Assembly (NCBI GenBank): GCA_036844705.1
Contig: DAIUFH010000108.1
Span: forward strand, 1-5,649
From: DAIUFH01 sp036844705
GTDB taxonomy: Bacteria > Bacillota > Clostridia > Tissierellales > Tissierellaceae
DNA: 5,649 bases
Direction: 5' to 3'
The position numbers were made by a program, and so were the translations under genes. The notes below the pieces were generated by a model. That model saw only the letters and a program-made list of their open reading frames with translations, was not told where the DNA came from and did not search any database. The stretch's first letter is position 1; each line of letters begins with the position of its first letter. Below, piece by piece: positions 1-5,649 of this stretch.

Positions 1-78
1 TTCTCTTTTGCAAATTCTGATGAAAATTTAATTGAGGCAGTAAAACGTATTAAAAATCATATAGAAAAGACCTATTAA
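1..78 (+). CDS. C-terminal end of a probable PLP-dependent (class I/II) aminotransferase, partial
   Basis: This is an open frame from the window edge to a TAA at 76-78, giving 25 residues that begin FSFANSDENLIEAVKRI and end IEKTY. The pattern of a short beta strand (FSFANS), an acidic turn (DENL) and an amphipathic helix rich in Lys/Arg resembles the extreme C-terminus of class I/II aminotransferases, which typically read like 'R-[IF]-S-[FY]-A-x-S-x-E-N-[LI]-x-E-[AG]-x-x-R-[IL]'. The start and the PLP-lysine region lie outside the window, so the family call rests on this short tail only. It points the same way as the liv operon and ends 78 bases before the binding-protein start, so co-transcription is possible but not shown. 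Confidence 0.55.
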   Translation, partial: FSFANSDENLIEAVKRIKNHIEKTY

Positions 79-156
79 TATTATAGATTGGAGGTGTAAT
101 CTTAAAAAAGTTAGGCGGTTTTTAATACGGTTTATATATTATTAAGGAGGGTAAAA
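79..156 (+). other. Short leader/intergenic region upstream of the liv operon
   Basis: This AT-rich gap of 78 bases lies between the upstream gene and the binding-protein gene. It contains the binding-protein ribosome site and a second SD-like motif, GGAGGTG at 90-96, that has no ATG, GTG or TTG at a usable distance. I see no good -35/-10 pair. TATATT at 135-140 resembles a -10 box, but a transcript from it would begin inside the ribosome site, and its -35 position reads only TTAGGC. No G/C-rich terminator stem or T-box-like element is visible. Confidence 0.5.
144..150 (+). promoter_or_regulatory. Ribosome binding site of the substrate-binding protein gene
   Basis: AAGGAGG sits six bases before the ATG at 157. 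It is a near-perfect anti-SD match at good spacing, which fixes this start and suggests strong translation. Confidence 0.9.
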
Positions 157-1317
157 ATGAAAAAAGTTTCTTTATTATTAGTTGTGGTATTATTGTTTAC
201 AAGCTTAGTTGGATGTTCAGGTACTCCAAAATCTGAAGATATAACAAGCTTAAAAATTGGTGTTGTATCACCAATGTCAGGTCAGTCAGCAATTGCTGGA
301 GAATATATTAAGAATGGTGTATCTTTAATAGAAGATGAATTGAAAGAAGCTGGTGGATTAGATGTAAATGGCAAGAAAATTCAAATTGAATTAGTATATG
401 AGGACAATGAAGCTAAACCAGATATGACATCTAATGCTTATAGAAAGTTAATAGATCAAGATAAGGTTATTGCAATTGTTGGTCCAGATATGAGTGGAGG
501 AATACTTGCAGCAGGTCCTGTAGCTCAACAAGCAAAGGTACCTGCAATTGGAACATTCACAACTAACGAGAAAGTTACTCAAGTTGGTGATTTCATATTT
601 AGAGCATGTTTCATAGATCCATTCCAAGGTCAAGTAATGGCTCAATATGCTTATGAGGATTTAGGTGCAAAAACTGCAGCTATCCTTTATAATAATGCAG
701 ATGATTTTAGCAATGGACTTAAAGAAAATTTTGTTAAATCCTTTGAAGAATTAGGTGGTAAGATTCTAGAAGAACAGGCATATGGTGGTGCTGATATTAA
801 GGATTACAATGCTCAACTTACAAGAATTAAAGCTGCTAATGCAGATGTAGTATTTTTCCCTAATTTATTTGGTGAATTGCCATTACAAGTTAAACAAGCT
901 AGAGAAATGGGAATTACTACAAAGATTATAGGAGGAGACTCATTTGACTCTCCAGACGTTCCTAATATAGCAGGAAAAGAAACTGTAGAAGATATAGCAT
1001 TCCCAGCAGCTTTCGCACCTACATCAGATGACCCTGTTACTAAAGATTTTGTTGATAGATATAATGCTAAATTTGGAGTTAATCCAAACTCAAATGCTGT
1101 TTTAGCATATGAAGCATTAGAGATTGTATTAAAAGGAATTCAAGAAGCAGAAACACTTGATGGACAAGGTGTTAGAGATGCAATGGCAGCGATAAAGGAT
1201 TTCAAATTACCATCTGGTAATTTCACATTTGATGAAAATAGAAACCCAATTAAGAGTGCGTCAATCATGATATATAAAGATGGAGTTCCAACATATTCAA
1301 CTACAATACAACCATAA
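157..1317 (+). CDS. livJ: Branched-chain amino acid-type ABC transporter substrate-binding lipoprotein
   Basis: This is the extracytoplasmic receptor of a HAAT/Liv ABC importer. It binds a branched-chain amino acid or a related small amide/acid and delivers it to LivHM. The 386-residue protein opens with a lipoprotein signal peptide: K2-K3, a hydrophobic core at about 4-18 and lipobox LVGC with the lipidated Cys at residue 20. The mature part matches the Peripla_BP_6 / LivJ-LivK fold. Features are the first strand plus ligand loop (KIGVVSPMSG, 33-42), GPDMSGG (109-115, whose Ser is the expected ligand-contact position by analogy with LivJ), PAIGTFTTNEK (129-139) and QVKQAREMG (244-252). The length is normal for the family. 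It is the first gene of the operon and is separated from livH by a strong hairpin, consistent with higher expression. The livJ symbol denotes the family role; the true ligand cannot be read from sequence, since related receptors bind urea, short-chain amides or other amino acids. Confidence 0.93.
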   Translation: MKKVSLLLVVVLLFTSLVGCSGTPKSEDITSLKIGVVSPMSGQSAIAGEYIKNGVSLIEDELKEAGGLDVNGKKIQIELVYEDNEAKPDMTSNAYRKLIDQDKVIAIVGPDMSGGILAAGPVAQQAKVPAIGTFTTNEKVTQVGDFIFRACFIDPFQGQVMAQYAYEDLGAKTAAILYNNADDFSNGLKENFVKSFEELGGKILEEQAYGGADIKDYNAQLTRIKAANADVVFFPNLFGELPLQVKQAREMGITTKIIGGDSFDSPDVPNIAGKETVEDIAFPAAFAPTSDDPVTKDFVDRYNAKFGVNPNSNAVLAYEALEIVLKGIQEAETLDGQGVRDAMAAIKDFKLPSGNFTFDENRNPIKSASIMIYKDGVPTYSTTIQP

Positions 1318-1326
1318 TTCATTTGA

Positions 1327-1363
1327 TAATTGTATAGGCATTGGTTCAATGCCTATACAATTA
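1327..1363 (+). terminator. Perfect 17-bp intercistronic hairpin (attenuator or mRNA-stabilising stem)
   Basis: The left arm, 1327-1343, and the right arm, 1347-1363, are exact reverse complements around a three-base loop (GTT). The stem begins 10 bases after the binding-protein stop and ends 10 bases before the livH Shine-Dalgarno. The sequence after it (AATATTTAGG) has no proper T-tract, so a complete intrinsic terminator is unlikely. More likely roles are a block to 3' exonuclease that protects the binding-protein message, or a leaky terminator, either of which would give more receptor than permease. The role is inferred; the inverted repeat itself is read directly. Confidence 0.75.
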
Positions 1364-1373
1364 AATATTTAGG

Positions 1374-1379
1374 AAGGAG
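1374..1379 (+). promoter_or_regulatory. Ribosome binding site deciding the TTG start of livH
   Basis: AAGGAG (within AGGAAGGAGT) lies nine bases before TTG 1389-1391. An in-frame TGA at 1386-1388 directly precedes that TTG, so no earlier start in this frame is possible from this site. Confidence 0.85.
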
Positions 1380-1388
1380 TGAAATTGA

Positions 1389-2270
1389 TTGACAACAATA
1401 TTGCAATTATTAATATATGGTGTTCAATTAGGTAGTATATATGCTTTGATTGCATTAGGGTACACAATGGTTTATGGAATTATACGTCTAATAAATTTTG
1501 CCCATGGTGATTTTTTGATGCTAGGAGCTTTCGTAGGATTTTTTGCAGTAAGCTATTTTAATTTGGGATTTATTCCAGTTATGCTTCTTAGCATGGTTGT
1601 TATAGGTATGGTGGGGGTTGCTGTAGAAAGAATAGCATATAAACCTTTAAGAAGTAAGCCAAGACTATCATCTCTGATTACGGCTATTGGTGTATCTATA
1701 TTTCTACAAAATTTTCCAAGAGCTCTTCCTGCTATAGGACCAGCACCTAGACCATTTCCAAGATTGATACCTCTTGTAAATTATGAATTCTTAGGTGTTA
1801 CAATAAGTAGTATACAAATAGTAATGATATTATTATCTTTTACATTAATGTTATTGTTACACTTATTAACAACTAAAACAGCAATTGGCAGAAGAATGAA
1901 GGCTGTATCCTTTGATAAAGATGCTGCTGCATTGATGGGGATAAATGTTAACAACACAATATCTATAACTTTCTTTATTGGAGCTGCATTAGCGGCTGCT
2001 GGCGGTATTTTATATGCTACAACATATCCAATGATTGATGTTTATATGGGTTCTGTTCTAGGTACAAAAGCTTTTACCGCTGCTGTATTAGGCGGAATAG
2101 GTATTATACCAGGTGCGATGCTTGGTGGTGTTATCATGGGTGTTGCAGAAGTGTTGGCGACATCTATAAACTCTGATTTAGGTTATGGTATTGGTTTTGT
2201 TATCTTAATTCTTATATTATTATTTAAGCCAGCCGGATTACTTGGAAAATATACAATAGAAAAAGTGTAG
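1389..2270 (+). CDS. livH: Branched-chain amino acid ABC transporter permease LivH
   Basis: This is one of the two membrane-spanning subunits of the importer; it pairs with LivM to form the translocation path in the cytoplasmic membrane. The 293-residue protein is very hydrophobic, with roughly eight membrane segments, including about 5-29, 48-78, 140-161, 190-212 and 265-280. Family landmarks are INFAHGDFLMLGAF (35-48) and the cytoplasmic coupling region TAIGRRMKAVSFDKDAAALMGIN (about 164-186), the equivalent of the EAA loop that contacts the ATPase. It also has the Gly-rich stretch KAFTAAVLGGIGIIPGAMLGG (227-247) and the terminal KPAGLLG (280-286). Length is typical for LivH. Translation starts at TTG, supported by the strong ribosome site and the TGA immediately upstream. 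The TAG stop directly abuts the first possible livM codon, so the two permeases are probably translated together. Confidence 0.95.
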   Translation: MTTILQLLIYGVQLGSIYALIALGYTMVYGIIRLINFAHGDFLMLGAFVGFFAVSYFNLGFIPVMLLSMVVIGMVGVAVERIAYKPLRSKPRLSSLITAIGVSIFLQNFPRALPAIGPAPRPFPRLIPLVNYEFLGVTISSIQIVMILLSFTLMLLLHLLTTKTAIGRRMKAVSFDKDAAALMGINVNNTISITFFIGAALAAAGGILYATTYPMIDVYMGSVLGTKAFTAAVLGGIGIIPGAMLGGVIMGVAEVLATSINSDLGYGIGFVILILILLFKPAGLLGKYTIEKV

Positions 2271-2274
2271 GTGA
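2269..2274 (+). promoter_or_regulatory. Possible livM Shine-Dalgarno spanning the livH stop
   Basis: AGGTGA is an exact six-base match to the anti-SD complement and covers the end of the livH stop codon and the GTG at 2271. It sits five bases before an in-frame TTG at 2280. It would therefore serve a TTG start at 2280 better than the GTG at 2271, which has no clear ribosome site of its own. Confidence 0.4.
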
Positions 2275-3260
2275 CAAAGTTGAAACTATTTAAAGGAAAA
2301 ATGACATATGTATTCATCATTGGTCTCTATATAATATTAGAGATTCTTAATAAAACAGGAATAATAAATTCATATATGATGCAGATTGTTAAATTTGCAG
2401 GTATCAATATTATTATGACTGTAAGCTTAAATATAATAAATGGCTTTACTGGACAGTTTTCCATAGGACATGCTGGTTTTATGGCTGTAGGTGCATATTC
2501 TTCAGCTGTTATTACTACAGTATTATTCAAAACTATTAACTGGCCTGTATATATGCAAATTCCTATGTTCTTATTATCACTTCTAGTAGGTGGATTAGTT
2601 GCAAGCTTTATAGGATTCTTAATAGGTATTCCTACTTTGAAATTAAAAGGTGATTATTTAGCTATTGTTACCTTAGGCTTTGGTGAAATCGTAAGAGCAA
2701 TCATTAGACTAATTCAGCCTGTTGGTGGTGCAAGAGGATTATCTGCAATTCCACAATATACAAATTTATTTTGGGTATTTGTATTTACTTTCTTAGCAAT
2801 TTATGCTTCAAGAAATTTTGTTAATTCGTCATTTGGTAGAGCATGCATTTCAATTCGTGAAAATGAAATTGCTGCTGAAACAATGGGAATTGATACAACA
2901 AAATATAAAATATTATCCTTTACCTTTGCGTCCTTTATGGCAGGTGTAGCAGGAGGTTTATATGGACATCTTTTAATGTATTTACAACCAGATATGTTTA
3001 GTTTTGTAAAATCTACAGATTACTTGGTATTCTTATATGCAGGTGGTATGTCTAGTATTAGTGGATCTATTGTAAGTGCCTTAATCCTAACAGCTCTACC
3101 AGAATTCTTGAGATTTATGTCTGAGTGGAGAATGGCTTTATATGGGGTATTGTTAGTTATCCTTATGATAAAAAGACCTAATGGACTCTATGGAGGAAAA
3201 GAATTTAAGTTTTTACAGATTAAAAATAATAAAAGAATGTTAGAAACAGAACAACATTAG
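2271..3260 (+). CDS. livM: Branched-chain amino acid ABC transporter permease LivM
   Basis: This is the second membrane subunit, partner of LivH. It is 329 residues from GTG 2271, or 326 from TTG 2280. Family landmarks are GFTGQFSIGHAGFMAVGAY (58-76), the conserved KLKGDYLAIVTLGFGEIVR (124-142) and the ATPase-coupling region SFGRACISIRENEIAAETMGIDTTKYK (187-213), followed by SFTFASFMAGVAGGLYG (216-232). The usual Gly-rich 'GGxGSxxGP' stretch appears as AGGMSSISGSIVSA (257-270), with the Pro replaced by Ser. The C-terminus ends KRPNGLYGGKEF plus a basic tail. About nine to ten hydrophobic segments and the overall length fit LivM. The GTG immediately follows the livH stop, implying termination-reinitiation coupling, but the AGGTGA motif favours TTG 2280; the two choices differ by only three residues. 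Confidence 0.94.
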   Translation: MTKLKLFKGKMTYVFIIGLYIILEILNKTGIINSYMMQIVKFAGINIIMTVSLNIINGFTGQFSIGHAGFMAVGAYSSAVITTVLFKTINWPVYMQIPMFLLSLLVGGLVASFIGFLIGIPTLKLKGDYLAIVTLGFGEIVRAIIRLIQPVGGARGLSAIPQYTNLFWVFVFTFLAIYASRNFVNSSFGRACISIRENEIAAETMGIDTTKYKILSFTFASFMAGVAGGLYGHLLMYLQPDMFSFVKSTDYLVFLYAGGMSSISGSIVSALILTALPEFLRFMSEWRMALYGVLLVILMIKRPNGLYGGKEFKFLQIKNNKRMLETEQH

Positions 3261-3297
3261 TTCTTTATATAAAGTAAATTTATATGATTAAAAGTGG

Positions 3298-3304
3298 AAA
3301 GGAG
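3298..3304 (+). promoter_or_regulatory. Ribosome binding site deciding the livG start
   Basis: AAAGGAG stands six bases before ATG 3311. An in-frame ATG at 3284 lies upstream of this motif and has no ribosome site of its own. Starting there would put the SD inside the gene and add nine residues with no family counterpart. Confidence 0.85.
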
Positions 3305-3310
3305 CTTCTT

Positions 3311-4087
3311 ATGGATCTATTAAATGTAAAAGACCTTTCAATTCAGTTTGGAGGCTTGAAAGCAGTTAGTGATTTTAATCTATCTTTAAAAAATAATGAG
3401 CTAGTGGCCATAATTGGTCCTAATGGTGCAGGTAAAACAACAGTATTTAATATGCTTACCGGAATATATAAGCCAACCTCTGGGGATATAACCTTTGATG
3501 GAAAAAATATGGTGGGATTAAAGCCAAACGAATTTGCTAAGGAAGGAATTGCCAGAACTTTTCAAAATATTAGATTATTTAACAATGTATCAGTGTTAGA
3601 TAATATAAAAATAGCACTTCATTTAAAAGTTGATTATGATTTTAAAAGTGCGTTAACTAGAAATAAAGATTTTCTAAAACAGGAAGAAGAAGTAGAAGAA
3701 AAAGCATTTGAAATGCTAAAGATTTTTAACCTTGAGAAAAAAGCTTATCTAAACGCAAATAATTTGCCTTATGGTGATCAAAGAAGATTAGAAATTGCAA
3801 GAGCGTTGACAAGAGATCCGAAAATTCTTCTATTAGACGAACCTGTAGCAGGTATGAACCCCAATGAGATTGATGGAGTTATAGAACTGATTAAATATAT
3901 TAAAGAAAGATTCAATCTTTCAATATTATTGATAGAGCACCATATGAACGTTGTTATGTCAATTTCTGATAAAATTAAGGTTTTGGATTTTGGACAAACA
4001 ATAGCTGATGGCCTTCCTGAAGAAATTCAAAAGAATGAAAGGGTTATTCAGGCTTATTTGGGAGGAGGTAGCAAAGCTCATGCTTAA
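3311..4087 (+). CDS. livG: Branched-chain amino acid ABC transporter ATP-binding protein LivG
   Basis: This cytoplasmic ATPase subunit works as a LivG-LivF heterodimer to power LivHM. It is 258 residues from ATG 3311, chosen because AAAGGAG precedes it and the sequence then begins MDLLNVKDLSIQFGG as in the family. Motifs in order are Walker A GPNGAGKTT (36-44, Lys42), Q-loop ARTFQNIRLF (Gln85), and signature region NNLPYGDQRRLEIARAL (150-166), which has the YGxQRR form usual in LivG instead of LSGGQ. Walker B ILLLDEP (172-178, Glu177) and AGMNP (180-184) follow, then the switch His210 in LLIEHHM, where the usual EHDM has His in place of Asp. A 35-40 residue insertion after the Q-loop is typical of LivG. 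All catalytic positions are intact. A 50-base gap separates it from livM, and its last codons carry the livF ribosome site. Confidence 0.95.
   Translation: MDLLNVKDLSIQFGGLKAVSDFNLSLKNNELVAIIGPNGAGKTTVFNMLTGIYKPTSGDITFDGKNMVGLKPNEFAKEGIARTFQNIRLFNNVSVLDNIKIALHLKVDYDFKSALTRNKDFLKQEEEVEEKAFEMLKIFNLEKKAYLNANNLPYGDQRRLEIARALTRDPKILLLDEPVAGMNPNEIDGVIELIKYIKERFNLSILLIEHHMNVVMSISDKIKVLDFGQTIADGLPEEIQKNERVIQAYLGGGSKAHA
4063..4069 (+). promoter_or_regulatory. livF ribosome binding site inside the end of livG
   Basis: AGGAGGT lies ten bases before ATG 4080 and simultaneously encodes part of the Gly-rich tail (GGGS) of LivG. It selects ATG 4080 over an in-frame ATG at 4008, which lies deep in livG. Confidence 0.85.
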
Positions 4088-4784
4088 GATAGAAGATTTA
4101 CATGTATCTTATGGTGCAATTAAAGCACTTGAAGGAATTTCCTTAGAGGTTGAAGAGGGAGAAATTGTGACACTGATTGGAGCAAATGGGGCAGGCAAAT
4201 CAACAACTCTAAGAACTATTTCAGGTCTTGAAAAGGCTGAAAGTGGAAAGATAATATTTGAAGATAAGGAAATAACAAATGTTGTACCTCATAAAATTGT
4301 TGAAATGGGAATATCTCATGTTCCTGAGGGAAGAAGGGTATTTGCAAATTTAAGTATATTTGATAATCTTAGATTAGGAGCTAATTTAAGAAAAGATGAT
4401 AAAGCTATAAAGGAAGACATAGAAAAGGTTTATTCATTCTTTCCTATATTATTTAAGAGAAAAAATCAATTGGCTGGTACATTAAGTGGTGGAGAACAGC
4501 AAATGCTAGCTGTAGGTAGAGCATTAATGACTAGAGGGAAATTGATGTTACTAGACGAACCATCAATGGGATTAGCCCCACTTGTAGTTGAAGAGATATT
4601 TAGAATTATTCAGGAAATTAACAAACAAGGAACGACTATTCTATTAATTGAACAGAATGCATATATGGCTCTTAGTATTGCCAATAGGGGTTATGTTCTT
4701 GAAACTGGGAGAATTACATTACATGGCAAAGCTTCTGATTTAGCTAATAATGATGAAATAAAAAAAGCTTACCTAGGTGGTTAA
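4080..4784 (+). CDS. livF: Branched-chain amino acid ABC transporter ATP-binding protein LivF
   Basis: This is the second cytoplasmic ATPase of the importer, 234 residues from ATG 4080. The start is set by AGGAGGT and by MLKIEDLHVSYGAIKAL, which matches the family N-terminus. Motifs are Walker A GANGAGKST (34-42, Lys40), the modified Q-loop HVPEGRRVFANLS (80-92) with Glu83 where most ABC proteins have Gln, and signature LSGGEQQM (135-142). Walker B LMLLDEP (155-161, Glu160), D-loop SMGLAP, and LLIEQNA (188-194) follow, with Gln192 in place of the switch His. The Glu83 and Gln192 substitutions are hallmarks of LivF, not damage. It overlaps livG by eight bases in another frame, implying translational coupling that keeps the two ATPases balanced. 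It is the last gene of the operon, followed by a terminator about 70 bases downstream. Confidence 0.95.
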   Translation: MLKIEDLHVSYGAIKALEGISLEVEEGEIVTLIGANGAGKSTTLRTISGLEKAESGKIIFEDKEITNVVPHKIVEMGISHVPEGRRVFANLSIFDNLRLGANLRKDDKAIKEDIEKVYSFFPILFKRKNQLAGTLSGGEQQMLAVGRALMTRGKLMLLDEPSMGLAPLVVEEIFRIIQEINKQGTTILLIEQNAYMALSIANRGYVLETGRITLHGKASDLANNDEIKKAYLGG

Positions 4785-4856
4785 TTATTATGATTTTATT
4801 AGAAATAAATTTTATTGTTTTTAACTAGAAAAATATCTTATATTACTATATATGTG

Positions 4857-4888
4857 AAAATAATGCTTCATTTAGAAGCATTATTTTT
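4857..4888. terminator. Bidirectional intrinsic terminator between livF and the convergent kinase
   Basis: A perfect 13-bp stem, 4857-4869 with 4875-4887, surrounds a five-base loop (ATTTA). The right side ends in a T-run (4884-4888) for + strand transcripts. The left side opens with AAAA (4857-4860), which reads as a T-run for - strand transcripts. It lies 72 bases after the livF stop and begins one base beyond the kinase stop, so one hairpin appears to end both convergent units. The stem core is only moderately GC-rich. Confidence 0.85.
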
Positions 4889-5649
4889 CTATCTTTGAAC
4901 TCTGCCTGAGGCATCGCCTTTTAGCAAGTTTTCAACTTCATCTACAGTTACCATATTTAAATCTCCAAGAACTGTATGTTTTAAAGCAGATGCGGCAACG
5001 CCAAATTCCAATGCATCCTTAAAGTTTCTTCCTTCCAATAAGCCGTATATAACACCAGCTGCGAAAGAATCTCCTCCGCCTACTCTATCTACTATTCTGA
5101 TATCATATTTTCTTGAATGGTAGAATTCATTACCATCATATGCACATGCTGACCAGCCGTTATCTGATGCAGAATAGGATTCTCTTAATGAACTGATTAC
5201 ATATTTAAATCCGAATTTTTTCTTCATTTGTTCAAATATGTCCTTATATCCAGCAAGTTCTAAATCCCCAGAGGTAACATCAGTTTTACCAGGTTTAAAA
5301 CCTAATACTTTTTCTGCATCCTCCTCATTTCCGATACATACATCAACATATTGCATCAAATTGGACATTACTTCTTTAGCTTTTTCAGGAGTCCAAAGTT
5401 TCTTTCTATAGTTTAAATCTACTGAAACAGTTACATTATGTCTTTTTGCAGCTTTTAAAGCTTCTTCAGTCATAACTGCAGCCTTTTCACTTAATGCTGG
5501 GGTAATTCCTGAAAAATGGAACCAGTCTGCATCTTTAAATATTTCATCAAAATCAAAATCACTTGAATCTGCTTCAGCAATAGAGGAGTGTGCTCTATCA
5601 TATATAACTTTTGATGGTCTCATGGAAGCTCCGGATTCTAAGTAGTAGA
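4889..5649 (-). CDS. kdgK: 2-dehydro-3-deoxygluconokinase-like PfkB sugar kinase, 5' end beyond the window
   Basis: This is a PfkB/ribokinase-family kinase whose best match is KDG kinase, which phosphorylates 2-dehydro-3-deoxygluconate with ATP to KDPG in hexuronate/pectin breakdown in the cytoplasm. The visible part is about 253 codons, and the frame stays open to the window edge. The ATG at 5623 is internal: the in-frame residues before it read YYLESGAS, and YYLE-x-GAS-x-RPSKVIYDR is a continuous conserved KdgK block. Later landmarks are WFHFSGITPALSE, SVDLNYRKKLW, CIGNEEDAEKVLG, and the PfkB signature DRVGGGDSFAAGVIYGLL, whose Asp in GGGD (codon 5069-5071) is the expected catalytic base. 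The C-terminus GDASGRVQR is usual for Firmicutes members. About 85-90 N-terminal residues are missing, given the usual length near 340. It is convergent to the liv operon and its stop touches the shared terminator. Another 2-keto-sugar substrate cannot be excluded. Confidence 0.88.
   Translation of the reverse strand, partial: YYLESGASMRPSKVIYDRAHSSIAEADSSDFDFDEIFKDADWFHFSGITPALSEKAAVMTEEALKAAKRHNVTVSVDLNYRKKLWTPEKAKEVMSNLMQYVDVCIGNEEDAEKVLGFKPGKTDVTSGDLELAGYKDIFEQMKKKFGFKYVISSLRESYSASDNGWSACAYDGNEFYHSRKYDIRIVDRVGGGDSFAAGVIYGLLEGRNFKDALEFGVAASALKHTVLGDLNMVTVDEVENLLKGDASGRVQR

Noticed and set aside
14..28. Partial resemblance to the CodY operator (AATTTTCWGAAAATT), relevant because CodY often controls branched-chain amino acid importers.
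   Set aside because: Only the right half matches well (11 of 15 overall), it lies inside coding sequence of the upstream gene about 130 bases before the receptor start, and such partial matches are common in AT-rich DNA.
102..125. Possible hairpin TTAAAAA/TTTTTAA in the liv leader.
   Set aside because: The stem is only seven A/T pairs with a ten-base loop, too weak to call a terminator or attenuator.
448..645. Reverse-strand open frames inside the operon (here and at 1140-1349 and 2327-2530).
   Set aside because: They lie antisense to well-supported genes, give low-complexity or Cys/Asn-rich translations with no recognisable domain, and lack ribosome sites I could identify.
3263..3274. Perfect 12-base palindrome CTTTATATAAAG between livM and livG.
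   Set aside because: It is short and almost all A/T. As RNA it would leave only a four-pair stem, and no operator of this form is recognised.
4008..4079. Longer livF frame starting at ATG 4008.
   Set aside because: The extra 24 residues overlap livG, have no family counterpart and no suitable ribosome site, while AGGAGGT precedes ATG 4080.
4145..4784. Missing Q-loop Gln and switch His in LivF as possible signs of an inactive ATPase.
   Set aside because: Glu in VPEGRRVF and Gln in IEQNA are usual for the LivF family; Walker A, signature and Walker B motifs are intact.
4801..4820. AT-rich inverted repeat AATAAA/TTTATT just after livF.
   Set aside because: The arms are separated by a single base, so they cannot fold as a hairpin; the nearby stem at 4857 is the real terminator candidate.

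Overview
The window holds a complete five-gene ABC importer operon of the branched-chain amino acid (Liv/HAAT) type on the + strand. A convergent sugar-acid kinase gene on the - strand closes the window. The DNA is strongly AT-rich, the Shine-Dalgarno sites are strong (AAGGAGG and similar), TTG and probably GTG starts are used, and the binding protein is a lipoprotein. Together these suggest a low-GC Gram-positive bacterium of the Clostridia/Tissierellia kind. That placement is an inference from composition and protein style; no marker gene is present.

Layout. Bases 1-78 are the last 25 codons of an upstream gene, probably a PLP-dependent aminotransferase. A 78-base gap with no convincing promoter follows. 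The liv operon then runs as substrate-binding lipoprotein (157-1317), a 71-base gap with a perfect 17-bp hairpin (1327-1363), permease LivH (1389-2270), permease LivM (directly abutting, 2271-3260), ATPase LivG (3311-4087) and ATPase LivF (4080-4784, overlapping livG by 8 bases). A hairpin terminator (4857-4888) that looks usable from both strands separates livF from the convergent 2-dehydro-3-deoxygluconokinase-like gene (4889 to beyond the window edge).

How it works together. The lipoprotein captures an amino acid (or a related amide or short acid) outside the membrane. LivH and LivM form the membrane channel, and LivG and LivF drive transport with ATP. The hairpin after the binding-protein gene fits the usual need for more binding protein than permease. 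The packed livH-livM and livG-livF junctions suggest translational coupling within each pair. The kinase belongs to a separate transcription unit for hexuronate/pectin-type sugar-acid breakdown, with no evident functional link to the importer.

This is an ordinary, intact metabolic region. I found no sign of a mobile element, CRISPR array, RNA gene or undescribed system. The observations worth a second look concern the intercistronic hairpin, start-site choices and the small leader region.
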